From: Rhizomys pruinosus
Taxonomy: Eukaryota; Chordata; Mammalia; Rodentia; Spalacidae
DNA: 64,000 nt
Assembly: GCA_009823505.1 (NCBI GenBank)
Contig: VZQC01001608.1
Coordinates: 313,332-377,331, forward strand
Direction of reading: 5' to 3'
The notes beneath the pieces were generated by a model that made no database searches, was not told the origin of the DNA, and saw only the letters and a program-made list of their open reading frames with translations. A program made the translations under genes and the position numbers. Positions 46,619 to 57,114 of this stretch are shown in pieces; the stretch's first letter is position 1; each line of letters begins with the position of its first letter.

Positions 46619-46619
46619 A

Positions 46620-46950
46620 ATATTCAATTTTGCATGTGTTTGTAAATGTAGTGTATGAGCACGTGTGTTCACATGTGTGTGAGTGCATGTGTGTCTGTGA
46701 GTGCAAGTGGATTTGAAGAGGCCTGTAGCTTTGATTGCTCTCCACTTTGTTCATTAAGGCAGCGTAACCAATCCCAGAGCTCATGGATTCTAGTCCAGCT
46801 GGGCATCTAGTTTTAGGGTGCCCCAGCTTCCACCTCATGCTCTGCCTTTATAGACCATGTGACCCAGAACTTCTATGGGTTCTGGGGATGCAAATTCTGG
46901 TTTTTGTGTTTGCTAGGGAAGTGCTTTACACTGAGGCATTTCCTCATCCT
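46620..46950 (-). repeat. B3-like SINE, antisense
   Basis: A GTGTGTGAGTGCATGTGTGT lead, then TTGATTGCTCTCCACTTTGT, then CCAATCCCAGAGCTCATGGA, then GGGGATGCAAATTCTGGTTT, then AAGTGCTTTACACTGAGGCA follows the order of a B3-type element in reverse. Confidence 0.65.
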
Positions 46951-47164
46951 CTGAATCCTTGACATTTCTGAGAAGTGAACCTTTTTACTAGATTGCCTTA
47001 ATTGAAAAAAAAATCAATTAAATTTGTCATTGTAAGGGCTCAATGTTTTTTGGTCAGTGTGGTATATGAAGAGTAGAGTTCCAGGTCCTGTACTTTGGAG
47101 ACTGTCTTCTATAACCTTCACATTTTAATAGTTGTACGTTTACTACTGTTTTATTTTTATTCAT

Positions 47165-47255
47165 ACATTTTGTCTTTTCTTGGTTCAGATAAAACTTAGA
47201 ACCTCATGCATGTGAAGTAAGTTCTCTACCACAGAGTTACAGTTTCAGTCCCTCC
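47165..47255 (-). repeat. ID/B4-like SINE relic, antisense
   Basis: AACTTAGAACCTCATGCATG, then AAGTTCTCTACCACAGAGTT, is the complement of an ID-type B-box and A-box region. Diverged. Confidence 0.55.
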
Positions 47256-48436
47256 ATACAGATTTTGAAAAATGCCTAGAAATGTAACATTGCAAAATTA
47301 TATGGAAAGCAGTGTAATATTCTGACTTTCAGAAAATCACTTGGGCTTATTTGAGTACTCCAATTAGCATATTAATTCTTAACTACATTGTGTGACAACA
47401 TTTACTCATTTACTCTTTGTAGAATGAATTTGAAATCCAAATTTGACAGTGAGTAATAAAACAATTAATATTTATGAGTTTCTCTTAGACTATTCTCAAA
47501 AACTTAAAGTGTAAGACAAAGCCTTATTGTAGGACACACCATTGCTTTCTTTCTGTTCCAGCTTTAGTCATGTTCTAGCATGGTGCATGCCCTTCCTGTA
47601 CTTTAAAAATCCTTTTCTCATTCTGTCTCCTTTCCTTCCTCCATCATTCAATTCATCTACTTTATTTTCAGACAATAAGCTGGGCTACTTACATTTTTCT
47701 TGTTATTATAAAAGCTCTAGTGACTAGTAGGTGAGCTGATTAATTTAATTTTTCAACTACATAAACATGCACATATTAAATCCTCTAACTGTCATAAATA
47801 TAATCAGGCCTTTAATTAGAAAATGGAGGAAACATAATTCTCAGCATTATGAAGATATATTCGGCTTCTGGTGGTTAACACATCAAGGGAGATGAATAAC
47901 TGAATCAGAATGTCTGGTTTCTAGCTACATCCTGCTGAACACTTTTCAAATCTATTTTGTTGAGCCAATAGGATAACTGCTGGAAATAAATATAGTGTGC
48001 AATACTAGTAATCTTCAAAACTCAACCACTCTTCCACACGAGAAAGCAGTTGGACTATTAGATATTGCAAACTATTATTTTATCTGTTTATTTCATCTCT
48101 GAGTAGAGAGAGATCTGTGAGCTTTTAAAACATATTTTAGCATTTGTTTCATATTTATTTATGACTGAAATTTTAGAAGGGGAAGGCAAAAGAATTTAGT
48201 AAATAATAAAGTATTAATTTTTGCATGTTACTCACTGGATGTTTTTTGAGGAATTCTGTCAATCTCTAAATACCTCAGAGTAAATGTTATTTGTTCACTG
48301 ATAAAAATGTTATTTGGTAAAGCATTGTGCTAAACTAAAGGCAGAAATTAGAGTATATATAGATATAATATGTCTATAAGTAAAATATACAAATGTATAT
48401 TATATAAAATATATATGTAATGTGTATGTCACAATC
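47256..48436. other. Unique AT-rich DNA; ends in target duplication
   Basis: Non-repetitive apart from an AT-rich patch at about 48,350-48,420. The last five bases (CAATC, 48432-48436) are the left target duplication of the following LTR element. Confidence 0.6.
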
Positions 48437-48795
48437 TGCATTAGTCACTTTTTTGTTGCTGTGATAAAATACCATGACCAAAGGAACTTATAAAAGGAAG
48501 AGTTTATTTGAGTTACCATTGACGGTTCCAGGGAATTAGAGTCCATTGTGGTGGGATGCATGGCGGCTGGATCTGGAGCAGGAAGCCGAGGGTCACATCT
48601 CACAAAGAGCACAGGGAGCAGAGAGCGACTGGAGACTACGAGGCTTGTTAAACTCACTAAGCTTGCTCCCAGTCCCAGTGACATACTTCCTCTAGCATGG
48701 CCACACCTTCTAAGACCTCCAAAAACAGTGCCACCAACTGGAGACAAATGTCTGAATACTTAAATCCTATGGGGGACACTCATTCAAACCACCAC
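48437..48795 (-). repeat. 3' LTR of the MaLR-type element
   Basis: An uninterrupted LTR of 359 bp. On the plus strand it runs from TGCATTAGTCACTTTTTTGT to TTCAAACCACCACA. Contains TTATAAAAGG on the plus strand in the part that is U5-side in element orientation. Confidence 0.9.
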
Positions 48796-48978
48796 ATTCC
48801 ACTCCCTGGCCCCCATAGGCTACTGACCATATAAAATGCAAAATGCATTTAGTCCAACCTTAAAAGTCCCCATAGTCTTTACCAGTTTCAATGTCATTCA
48901 AAAGTCCACAGTCCAAAGTCTCTTCTGAGACTCAGGCCAATCTCTAAACTGTAAGCTCCTGTAAAATCAAAAGACAAA

Positions 48979-50088
48979 TTACATACTCCCAATGTACAGT
49001 GGAACCGAATACACATTCCCATTCCAAAAGGGAGGAATAGAGGCATAGTGAGGAAATACTGGACCAAAACAAGACCGAAAACCAGCAGGGCAAACGCCAA
49101 GTCCAGTAGCTCCACATGCAACTTCTGGGACTTGACTTCCAAAGGGCTTAGATGGCTCAGCTCTTCCAGCTTTGCTTGCAACATACATCTCTTTCTTAGG
49201 CTGGTACCACTCCCTGTATGCAGCTCTCCTTGGCAAATATCTCACAGGTCTGGCATCTCGAATGTCTTCTTGGGGTCTCCGCTGCCAACCAGGCTTCACA
49301 TTCACAGCTTCATGCAATGGCCTATCAGGGCCTTCTTTATGCAGGGACACCCCTGCTGCACTCTGCCTGACCTTGGCAGCTCTCTGAAACCGTGGAGGAA
49401 GAACTGATGACCCCTTCACTCTTGCAAACTTCATGCCTCTAAAGCCAGCACCACGTGAATGAAACTGCCGAGTTTGGCTGCAATTTTGGGATGGACCCTG
49501 GCCTATTTCAACCACATTTGCAACTTTTCTCTGCCCTGGACTTGTTGGAGGATTAGCTGGGTGTGGTCTTGCCCTGAAGGTACTGATTCTTTTGTTTACT
49601 TGTAAATCTCCAGGCCTCTCCTTAATCACTTTAGTCTCCTTATGAAAGGGAGCCTCTCCTTCACAAGCCTTGGCCACACCTTTAATCTTCCTAGTGTACT
49701 TTTCAGATCCAAACTGTACATTCTGCATTTCCTTCTGCCCCATTTGCTCTTTTTCACTGTAGATCTGTATAATATTCACCATTAAAAGCCACGCCACCAT
49801 TTCTACATTAGGCTGTCTTGAAATATCCTCCGCCAAAGACATTAGTCCATTGCTTTTCAACTTAGCATCAGGCAAGCATTTGGGCTGTGGGCAAACTGCT
49901 GCCAGACTCTTTATCAAAATATCCCAGTTGCTGCCTAAGTCTTTATTTTCCTCTGGAACTACATTTTTTGCAGCAATGCTTTCTTCCAGGCTTCTACTAG
50001 AATGGCCCCTTAAGCTCTGCTTACAGTAGTCAACAGCTTTTCTAGCCCAAAGTTCCAAAGTCTTCCACATTTCTCCAAACATCCACAT
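48979..50088 (-). CDS. 369-codon open frame inside MaLR-type element
   Basis: The frame is open without a break from the putative primer-binding site to 48979. The first ATG is at 50088, giving 369 residues; a longer reading would need a TTG start at 50130. The start Met-Trp-Met-Phe is followed by an acidic/hydrophobic N-terminal part and a Pro/Arg/Gln-rich basic C-terminal half. I see no protease, polymerase or zinc-knuckle (CCHC) motif. The position, directly after the 5' LTR, is where gag lies in LTR elements, so a degenerate gag-like product is the best guess. Expression is not shown by the sequence. It could also be a chance survivor in a non-coding MaLR interior. Confidence 0.4.
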   Translation of the reverse strand: MWMFGEMWKTLELWARKAVDYCKQSLRGHSSRSLEESIAAKNVVPEENKDLGSNWDILIKSLAAVCPQPKCLPDAKLKSNGLMSLAEDISRQPNVEMVAWLLMVNIIQIYSEKEQMGQKEMQNVQFGSEKYTRKIKGVAKACEGEAPFHKETKVIKERPGDLQVNKRISTFRARPHPANPPTSPGQRKVANVVEIGQGPSQNCSQTRQFHSRGAGFRGMKFARVKGSSVLPPRFQRAAKVRQSAAGVSLHKEGPDRPLHEAVNVKPGWQRRPQEDIRDARPVRYLPRRAAYREWYQPKKEMYVASKAGRAEPSKPFGSQVPEVACGATGLGVCPAGFRSCFGPVFPHYASIPPFWNGNVYSVPLYIGSM

Positions 50089-50135
50089 GGTCAGGTTCTT
50101 CACAGCCAACAGCCCACTCTCTGGTACCAAATAAC

Positions 50136-50764
50136 TGTATTAGTCACTTTTCTGTTGCTGTGATAAAACACCATGACCAAGGAACTTATAAAAGGAAGAA
50201 TTTATTTGAGCTTACAATTAACAGTTCCAGGGAATTAGAGTCCATTGTGGCGGGAGGCATGGCGGCTGGAGTGGCAAGCCGAGGGTAACATCTCACAAAG
50301 AGCACAGGAAGAGAGCGACTGGAAGACCATGAGGCTTGTTAAACTCACTAAGCCTGCCCCCAGTGACATACTTCCTCTAGCACGGCCACACCTTCTAAGA
50401 CCTCCAAAAACAGTGCCACCAACTGGAGACAAATGTCTGAATACTTTTTTTTTTTTTAAATTTTATTTATTTTTGTATGTGTGTGAGTGCACTGTCTGCA
50501 TGCAGGTCTGTGCACCCGTGTCGTGCAATGCCGCACCCGTGTCGTGCAATGCCGTGGAGGTCAGAAGAGGGTGTCGGATTCCCCTGGAACTGGAGTTCTC
50601 CTGGAATTGGAGTTTCAGACGGTTCTCAGCCGCCATGTGGGTACTGGGGATCGAACCCAGGTCCTCTGTAAGAGCGGTCGGCACTCTTAACTGCTAGGCC
50701 ATCTCTCCAGCCCAAATGTCTGAATACTTAAAGCCTATGGGGGACACTCATTCAAACCACCACA
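50136..50764 (-). repeat. 5' LTR of the MaLR-type element, split by B2
   Basis: Homologous to 48437-48795 once the 267-bp B2 and its duplicated 16-bp target are removed. TGTATTAGTCACTTTTCTGT opens it on the plus strand and AAACCACCACA closes it. It has lost a short CAGTCC stretch kept in the other LTR. Confidence 0.9.
50447..50713 (-). repeat. Young B2 SINE inside the LTR
   Basis: Flanked by the 16-bp target duplication AAATGTCTGAATACTT at 50431-50446 and 50714-50729. The tRNA-like B box (GGTTCGATCCC on the minus strand) is intact. A 21-bp tandem duplication within the element (50512-50532 and 50533-50553, unit starting GCACCCGTGTCGTGC) is absent from the sister copies. Confidence 0.98.
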
Positions 50765-50769
50765 CAATC

Positions 50770-51328
50770 CAAATGTCAAAACATTTATCCTTTGGTAGCT
50801 GAATAGGAAGAGTACTCCATTTGGCAGTGGAATAGAAAGATGCTGTACTCAGCTCTAGGAAGTCAAGGCAGGCTGACTCATGTAAGAAGGATTGACTTTT
50901 CTATTGGCTGTTATTTCCTAAGAACTGGGAATACTATTTAAAGTAATATACCTAAATTTGTTAATGTCTTAAGTCAACATGAAGTTCTCATCCTAGCAAC
51001 AAACTAATTTTCCTATTTGTTCCAACAAAGTTGTTTTAGTATTGTAACTTCTTATTATCTACATTTACATACTGGTAACATTCATGTATATGTAGGTAGT
51101 GTTTACAAATATATTAAATATACCCATATTAAATATATACACTAAAGAAATTTCATCATATTTTTGTGATTTTAATTTTTTATCAAATCCACAGTAAAAT
51201 GCTATTTGTTAGATGAATTTATAGACTCATTTAGATGTGATTTCCTTTAATTTATAATTCTTCAGTGATTTTTTTCAAAATTATTAAATGCAGTTGGTTT
51301 AGTTCTATAATGATTTAGTAGAAAACTA
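50770..51328. other. Unique AT-rich DNA, no feature seen
   Basis: Non-repetitive. Confidence 0.45.
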
Positions 51329-51329
51329 A

Positions 51330-52345
51330 TGTTAGACTCTCTCCCCTATTCCCTGTGACCTGTCTAGCTTCAGGTTCCTAGACCTATCAGCTTCAAGGAT
51401 GGGCTCCAGCCTATGAAACAGACCTTCACCCCAATTAGAAAGTTGCTGTTTACGCCCATAATATTGCTGCCAAGACTGCACCAGGGACCATATCTTGCCA
51501 GGCCAGGTGTTGTAGTTCACAGGGTTGTTGATGTTTTTTTCTCCCAGTAGCAAGCATAGCACTTTCCATCACTATGAAGACTAGCTAGGAAAGATAAGCT
51601 TTTGAATTCAGTACCAGTTTGATTTCTTATTGTTTGTTCTACAGCTCATAAGTGTAGTGTCTCCAGCAATAGGGTCTGGCTCTTTGTAAGTTATCCGTAT
51701 ACCAATAGATTAATGCATATCTCAACTCTCACTAGAGAAACTTCCTTTTACAACACATGGTGGTTAACAGAGAAACTCACAATTGGCCAATGTATAGAGA
51801 ACAAGAAGCTGCAGAGTGCCTTATCCCTGAATAAGATACTTGTTTCAAACTTCTGCCTCCCAAGGGTCAGGAATCATTGTAGAAGAGGAGGCAGAAAGAT
51901 TATAAGAGCCTGAGAGAGTGGATGGCCACAAGGAATCAGGGTTTCCTAGGCAGCTGGTCAGTTTGCATATGAACTCAAGCAATGGCGACAACATGCACAG
52001 GTCCCATGAAAGCTCAAACCAGACCAAAATCCAAGCATAGACAGGAAATATTGGGAAAGAAACTCCAACTCCACCTAAGGAAATTGTGTCAACAGATGAA
52101 TGCTGAGAGCAGGAGACAGTCTCTTTCATGGTTAAACTCTAAGAGGTTAACCAGGCTTCAGGGGATGGATGAACACCAAAGGACATTTAGGGACATAATT
52201 TGGATCCTATAGGCCTTATTATATCTACTTGGGAAGGAGGCAGTAAGGGGAGGAGTGGATAGGTGAGGGGATCTAAATACCATCAAATTATATTGTACTG
52301 AAATTGCAAAGATTTAGTAAACATTAAAGAAAGACTATATTAAAT
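51330..52345 (+). repeat. Lx-type L1 3' region, sense
   Basis: The series GAAACTTCCTTTTACAACAC, then TAGAAGAGGAGGCAGAAAGA, then GACAACATGCACAGGTCCCA, then GGAAGGAGGCAGTAAGGGGA (a polypurine tract), then an AAATTATATTGTACTGAAAT end matches the order of a rodent Lx-type L1 3' end as I remember it. Moderately old; the left limit is uncertain. Confidence 0.7.
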
Positions 52346-52517
52346 GTGGCTATGAGTCTATTTTTAATTCTGTGATTTTTTTTAACTTGTCCTAGACCAT
52401 TCAGTATTCAATTTTCTTTCTACATGAGTAAGTCATTTTGAATTAGCAATCTCTATCATTTACAGTCATTGTTCATTGCTCTCCTCCTTAGTAGGTGTTC
52501 TTAAAACATGGGGACAA

Positions 52518-52672
52518 GGCCGGCCTAGGTGGTGCATGCCTTTGATCCCAGCATTTGGGAGGCAGACACAGGTGGACCTCTATCTCAGGGAGTTAATGGT
52601 CATCCTGGTCTATATAGCAAGTTCCAGGCCAGCTGGGGCTACAGACAGACCATGTCTCAAAAAGATCAACGA
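52518..52672 (+). repeat. B1 SINE, sense, diverged
   Basis: GGCCGGCCTAGGTGGTGCAT head, CATTTGGGAGGCAGACACAG, then AGTTCCAGGCCAGCTGGGGC and ACCATGTCTCAAAAAGATCA. A small insertion (CTATCTCAGGGAGTT) lies in the middle. Confidence 0.92.
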
Positions 52673-53413
52673 AGCACAACTGAACAAAAAATACATGTCT
52701 GCAGGGCAGCTCAGCCTAAAGTGTAGGATCTGCATGTACTAAGATAGTTTGATCGCCAGTGCATGTACGCACGCACACACCTACTCATTTGCCTACCCCA
52801 CTATACCCACACAAAGACAGGAGAAGGCAGGCAGCTTCTTTCCCCTGTGGAAGATAACTAAGACTTAAAATATAGGTATAAACCTTATATAATTTACTAA
52901 TTGAATATATTCCTTAAATTTTGGGAAAATTATTTAGCTTCTTAAATTGAATTATGTAAGGGTATAAAATGAATGAGTCAATTTCCTATAATTTTTATTA
53001 AAGCACATGTGTTAATTAAGACTCATGAATTGAGCATCTGCCTTCCTGTATTATGTTTGATGTGATGAGAATATAAAAATAGTGTAAGATTCTATTTCTG
53101 ATGTAGATGGCTTCGTAGGACAAATGTTTGAGAAGGATTAGTGAACACAAAGTAAATAATGCTACTTTAATTAAAAAGAAACTAAATCTCAATCTACATG
53201 TCAGTGTCTATGTTCTTTAAGTAAATTTAAATATTTATAAGCATGTTAAAATATGAGAAAATAAAAGGGAAATATTCTAATTCAGTATCTTACTAAAACT
53301 GGAACTTTGAGAAAAGGTATTTGAAGCAAAACAAATGAATTAATTAAATAAATCAATAAATGGATGGATAACTTACACAACCTTACTCTTCTAATGAAAT
53401 TCTTGATTACTGA
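52673..53413. other. Unique AT-rich DNA, no feature seen
   Basis: The 52,700-52,800 part may be a SINE tail (GTACGCACGCACACACC) but is not assignable. Confidence 0.4.
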
Positions 53414-53422
53414 TTAATTTTC

Positions 53423-53670
53423 TTTTTTTTTAATTTTAATTTTTATTTATTTCTGTATGTGTATGAATGTACTGTCTGCATGCAAGTCTGTGCACCCGTC
53501 GTGCAATGCCGCGGAGGTCAGAAGAGGGTGTCGGATTCCCCTGGAACTGGAGATCTCCTGGAATTGGAGTTTCAGACGGTTCTCGGCCGCCATGTGGGTG
53601 CTGGGGATCGAACCCGGATCCTCTGTAAGAGCGGTTGGCGCTCTTAACCGCTAGGCCATCTCTCCAGCCC
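53423..53670 (-). repeat. Young B2 SINE, antisense
   Basis: Tail AT-rich, then CTGTCTGCATGCAAGTCTGT, GTCGGATTCCCCTGGAACTG, the B-box complement GGGGATCGAACCC, and the head CTAGGCCATCTCTCCAGCCC. Flanked by TTAATTTTC at 53414-53422 and 53671-53679. Confidence 0.98.
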
Positions 53671-53732
53671 TTAATTTTCAGTATTTTGTAGATGAATTGT
53701 TTTTTTTAATGCTCTTAAAAATATCATTTTGC

Positions 53733-53928
53733 TGTTGTTGTTCCCTCCCACTTGTATTGCGCCAAAGTATGCCTATATGTACGTCGCATATACACAAGAC
53801 GTGTATGGCAGAATGCATGAACTGGGGTGGGTGGGGGGCGTGGAAAAAGGAGTGTTTCTAAATTGGACTGAGAAATGGTGTACGATTCACACAAAACACC
53901 AATAAAATATTTTATTTAAAAAAATATT
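53733..53928 (+). repeat. 5'-truncated L1-like 3' end, sense
   Basis: GGCAGAATGCATGAACTGGG, a G-rich tract (GGTGGGTGGGGGGCGTGG), TTGGACTGAGAAATGGTGTA, CACCAATAAAATATTTTATT and an A-tail parallel the 42.4-kb element. AAAAATATCATTTTG at the left and AAAAATATTATTTTG at the right are a 15-bp duplication with one change. Confidence 0.75.
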
Positions 53929-54548
53929 ATTTTGACCTTCTAAAATGGCAACTCAGAAGGAAGTGCCCAGTGAAGTTTTGTCAAATGGGCTTCATATGTA
54001 CTTTAAGAAATATTGTACACATTTGAAGAAATTTGCATGATGTCAAGGTCTCAGGAGTTTTTATATAATGTTAATAGTGACATATTTTATTTTGCCTTAA
54101 AATACGCTTTAAGCTCTAAAATCCCTGAAGTATTTCTCTCCTGCAGTGAAATGCTTTAAAGAGGAATTTAAATTTAAAAGTGCAATTTGAAACACATTTT
54201 CTTCTGTCAGGTTTTGACACTGACCTTTAAAAAATGTAAGTTGAGACTTTTCTCTTTAATTATGTTGCTTCTTTAAAATTAGGTTTATATTATAATTCTT
54301 TCCAAAATTAAGCAATGTTTTAGAATGAGGCTTATTTTACTTGTCTTAGAGGTGGGGAGCAGAAAATGCATAGGTTTATGTGAATATCTAAATGAGATTT
54401 CAAAATGACTTAAACATGATTGCATCTCTATATCCAGGTAGTGGAATACAACACTGATTGTGTCTGGTTTAAAAAATGTATACTTGTTTTCAAGAGGAAT
54501 TTTCATTAGGGAATTTAAGGAAGGATTTCATTATAAATAATTATTTGG
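53929..54548. other. Unique AT-rich DNA, no feature seen
   Basis: Non-repetitive. Confidence 0.45.
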
Positions 54549-54755
54549 TGCTGGAGAGATGGCTCAGTGGTTAAGAGCACTAGTTGCTTTTGCAAAAGAC
54601 CCAGGTTCAATTCCCAACTCCCACTTGGCAGCAAACTACTGTCTGTAGCAACGTTTCTGGGCATCTGGAACCCTTTTCCAGCTTTGATCCTGCATTACAT
54701 GAGTGCACTTAATAGGTGCAGGAAAGCAATGCACTTGTGCACATAAAAAAAAGAA
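54549..54755 (+). repeat. B2 SINE, sense
   Basis: GTGCTGGAGAGATGGCTCAG head, AAGACCCAGGTTCAATTCCC over the B box, then a diverged 3' half ending GTGCACATAAAAAAAAG. Confidence 0.93.
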
Positions 54756-55275
54756 TTAGTAGAGGAAAAGTCATCAGTGAATTGTTCCTTAACATCACCT
54801 GGGGGAAGGAAACATTATTAAAGATTTTCCCTAGTTTTGTTATTAAAAGATATTTTGTTTCCAGTTAAATATGAAGAATCTCATCAAGAGTGAGCATTTC
54901 ACTCTAGTCCTGCATTACATTACTGGAAATAGGAAGTGCAACCCAATAGGATTCAGATTGGCGCATCCAAGTAAACTATTCACCATGTAGATTATTGTTA
55001 AATATTTGGTGCTATGCAATAAGTATTTGAAAGAATGTACAGGCAGGAAAAAGAAAACCTGTTCTAATGCAAGGCTATGACAGCTGTGACAGCAGTAAAA
55101 AGGAACTGGAATTATGTACTTGGATCTAAATGCTTGCTAAATATTTTTGTGGTGAGGACCCTTGGACAGCCCATCTCAGCATTAGAGTTTGTCACTGTGA
55201 TGTATTATGATAGGGTGTTAAGAGGTCAGTGACATCAATTTCCAAAGCTTTGATTTACCGTGCACTGAAATAGAA
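54756..55275. other. Unique DNA, no feature seen
   Basis: Non-repetitive. Confidence 0.45.

Positions 55276-55307
<32 letters not shown>
55276..55307. repeat. (ATT)n microsatellite
   Basis: About ten ATT units at the tail end of the following antisense B1. Confidence 0.95.
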
Positions 55308-55308
<1 letters not shown>

Positions 55309-55311
55309 ATT

Positions 55312-55463
55312 TTACATTTTGTCTTTTTTGAAACAGAGTCTTGCTGTAGCCAGAGCTGGCTTGGAACTCACTATGTAGGCCAGGCTGACTTCCATCTAGC
55401 AGAAACCCATCTGCTTCTGCCTCCCTAGTTCTGGGATTAAAGGCATGCACCACCACACCAGGC
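55312..55463 (-). repeat. B1 SINE, antisense, diverged
   Basis: GTCTTTTTTGAAACAGAGTC, TATGTAGGCCAGGCTGACTT, TTCTGGGATTAAAGGCATGC. Confidence 0.93.
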
Positions 55464-55955
55464 AAATTTCTTTACGAACTGTGCTAAACTGATGTTTTAA
55501 AAAGTATTCTTTTTACATTTTAGTTTAATTATGTGATTAAAAGAGGTTGCATTATGGATTGAACATTTGAGATTCAACTTTTTGTTTTCACCAGTCTCTT
55601 GTATAAAAGTCTCTAAATAAGTGGCTGTAATAAAATGTATGAAGGAAGGAGAAAGCCAAGGGAAGAGCAGGGGCTTACATAACTTGTTGAGGAAAGTGCT
55701 TTTCAATCCCTGCTGGCATTTCTGTTCTGAGATTAGTGTTCACAGTCTGGGAAAATTAGTTGATCAGATATTTGCATTATTTAGAATGTTGTGAATTTTT
55801 GTTACAGGGCTTTTGCAGTTGATATGTTTTGTTTTCTTGGATGAGGGCATGCATGCTATTGCTTTGTTCTGTTTCTGCCTGGCAAAGGGTGGCTAAATAC
55901 ATTTAATTGGTCTCTGTGCTTCCAACCCTGGTCCCTACAGCAGTCTATTTATAAT
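55464..55955. other. Unique DNA, no feature seen
   Basis: Non-repetitive. Confidence 0.45.
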
Positions 55956-55956
55956 C

Positions 55957-56330
55957 TCATAGCCAGAATTCTTCTTTTAAACATAATTCAAATTACTCCT
56001 CCGCTCCAAAGCCTCTAGTGGCTTTCCATCTCAACCCTAGTTAAAGGCAGAAGCCTGGGAATCCTACATGGTCTGGCTTTCTCCCATCTGTAGTCATCTC
56101 CTACAACATTCTTTTCCATCACTCAGCTTTACTGGTTCCAGACTCCTCTTTGGAACAAGGCCACTTCCTTCCCTGTTCAGGATCTGGACCTGTTTGGCCT
56201 TCTCAGTCACTTCCTACTTGCTTCTAGTTGCTTTCTAGTATATTTTCTCTTTTGTGTCATCTTAAGCTCTTTTAACTGATCATTTTTGAAATAACATGTC
56301 TGTCCCAGGCCCCTCTCCCCTCCCTTTCAA
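55957..56330. repeat. L2-like ancient LINE relic
   Basis: CCTCTAGTGGCTTTCCATCT, then AATCCTACATGGTCTGGCTT, then TAGTCATCTCCTACAACATT, then TTTACTGGTTCCAGACTCCT follows the order of the ancient L2 3' region. Related in content to the relic at 41 kb. Orientation not assigned. Confidence 0.6.
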
Positions 56331-56359
56331 CTTTACTTAGAATATGGAAATATATGCAC

Positions 56360-56361
<2 letters not shown>

Positions 56362-56394
<33 letters not shown>

Positions 56395-56440
56395 GTGTAT
56401 GTGGTGTGTGGTGTATGGTGTGGGGTGTGGGGTGTGCCTG
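56362..56440. repeat. (GT)n with TGGGG-rich extension
   Basis: About 15 GT units followed by GTGTGGTG/GGGTGTGG variants, an impure extension of the same tract. Confidence 0.93.
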
Positions 56441-56901
56441 TGTCAGTATGATATCCTCCTATTTATTTGACTTACATTTTCATCTCATATAATTTAATTC
56501 CAATGAAGTTTAGAACCAATGAAGTTTAGAATTTCTGTTGAGTTAAATAGGGAACTTCTTTGTTGTTTCATAGCTTCTATAATTTCATTTGTTAAATAAA
56601 TCCAATGGAAAGTTTCAGGGTCAAACAGAATGAGGATTTTCCTCTATGACATGGGACTATTGACTGATTTTCACTTCCTAATGCTATTTGGTTCTTTCCT
56701 GCAAGAAGGAAGGGGATCCTTTCCCTTTGAAGGGAAGTTACCAATTCCAATCATCATAATAAATTCTATGTATATGTAGCTGGGTGCACATAAACAAAAC
56801 AATCCTTATTTTGCCATAGTACCAGAAAAGCAGGAGTTTATGGGTAAAAAAAATTAAGAAGGCAGCTGTTAAGTCCTTTGTTTCAAACATGCTCATTCTT
56901 T
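56441..56901. other. Unique DNA with a small tandem duplication
   Basis: The 17-bp unit CCAATGAAGTTTAGAA occurs twice in tandem at about 56,501-56,533. Nothing else recognised. Confidence 0.6.
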
Positions 56902-56903
56902 AA

Positions 56904-57114
56904 AAAAGATATTTATGTTTTTTGTGTGTATATTGCCTACATGTATGTAAGTGCACCTGAGTTGGGCAATGCTCATGAAGGCCAGAAGAAGGCATTGGGT
57001 CCCATGGAACTAGACTTAGAGACCCTTGCTAACTACCATGTAGATGCTGGGAACTGAATCCAGGTCCTCTGCAAGAGCAGCCAATGCTCTTAATTGCCGA
57101 TCCAATCTCTCTAG
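56904..57114 (-). repeat. B2 SINE, antisense, old
   Basis: TTGCCTACATGTATGTAAGT, GAAGGCCAGAAGAAGGCATT, GATGCTGGGAACTGAATCCA and CTCTTAATTGCCGATCCAAT. TCATTCTT lies on both sides. Confidence 0.92.

Larger units (their letters stand above)
48437..50764 (-). mobile_element. MaLR/ERVL-type LTR retrotransposon, full structure
   Basis: Two direct LTRs (48437-48795 and 50136-50764) bound a 1.34-kb internal region. Read on the minus strand, each LTR begins TGTGGTGGTTTGAATGAGTG and ends in CA. The 5-bp repeat CAATC lies at 48432-48436 and 50765-50769, the size expected for ERVL/MaLR integration. Just inside the 5' LTR is TTGGTACCAGAGAGTGGG, which resembles a primer-binding site (tRNA-Leu type, inference). 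A purine-rich CCAGGGAGTGGAA precedes the 3' LTR. No pol-like coding is seen. The 5' LTR is broken by a B2. The LTRs differ by roughly 5-7 percent by hand count. Confidence 0.88.

Noticed and set aside
48979..50130. 383-residue version of the MaLR frame as a host gene
   Set aside because: It needs a TTG start inside the primer-binding-site region and lies wholly between paired LTRs. A retroelement origin explains it.
50447..50713. tRNA gene suggested by intact A and B boxes
   Set aside because: The boxes belong to the tRNA-derived head of a B2 SINE. There is no cloverleaf with acceptor pairing and no correct 3' part.
53457..53654. Recurring open frames with Gly/Trp/Ser-rich peptides in six places
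   Set aside because: They are translations of young B2 SINEs, which explains the near-identical peptides.
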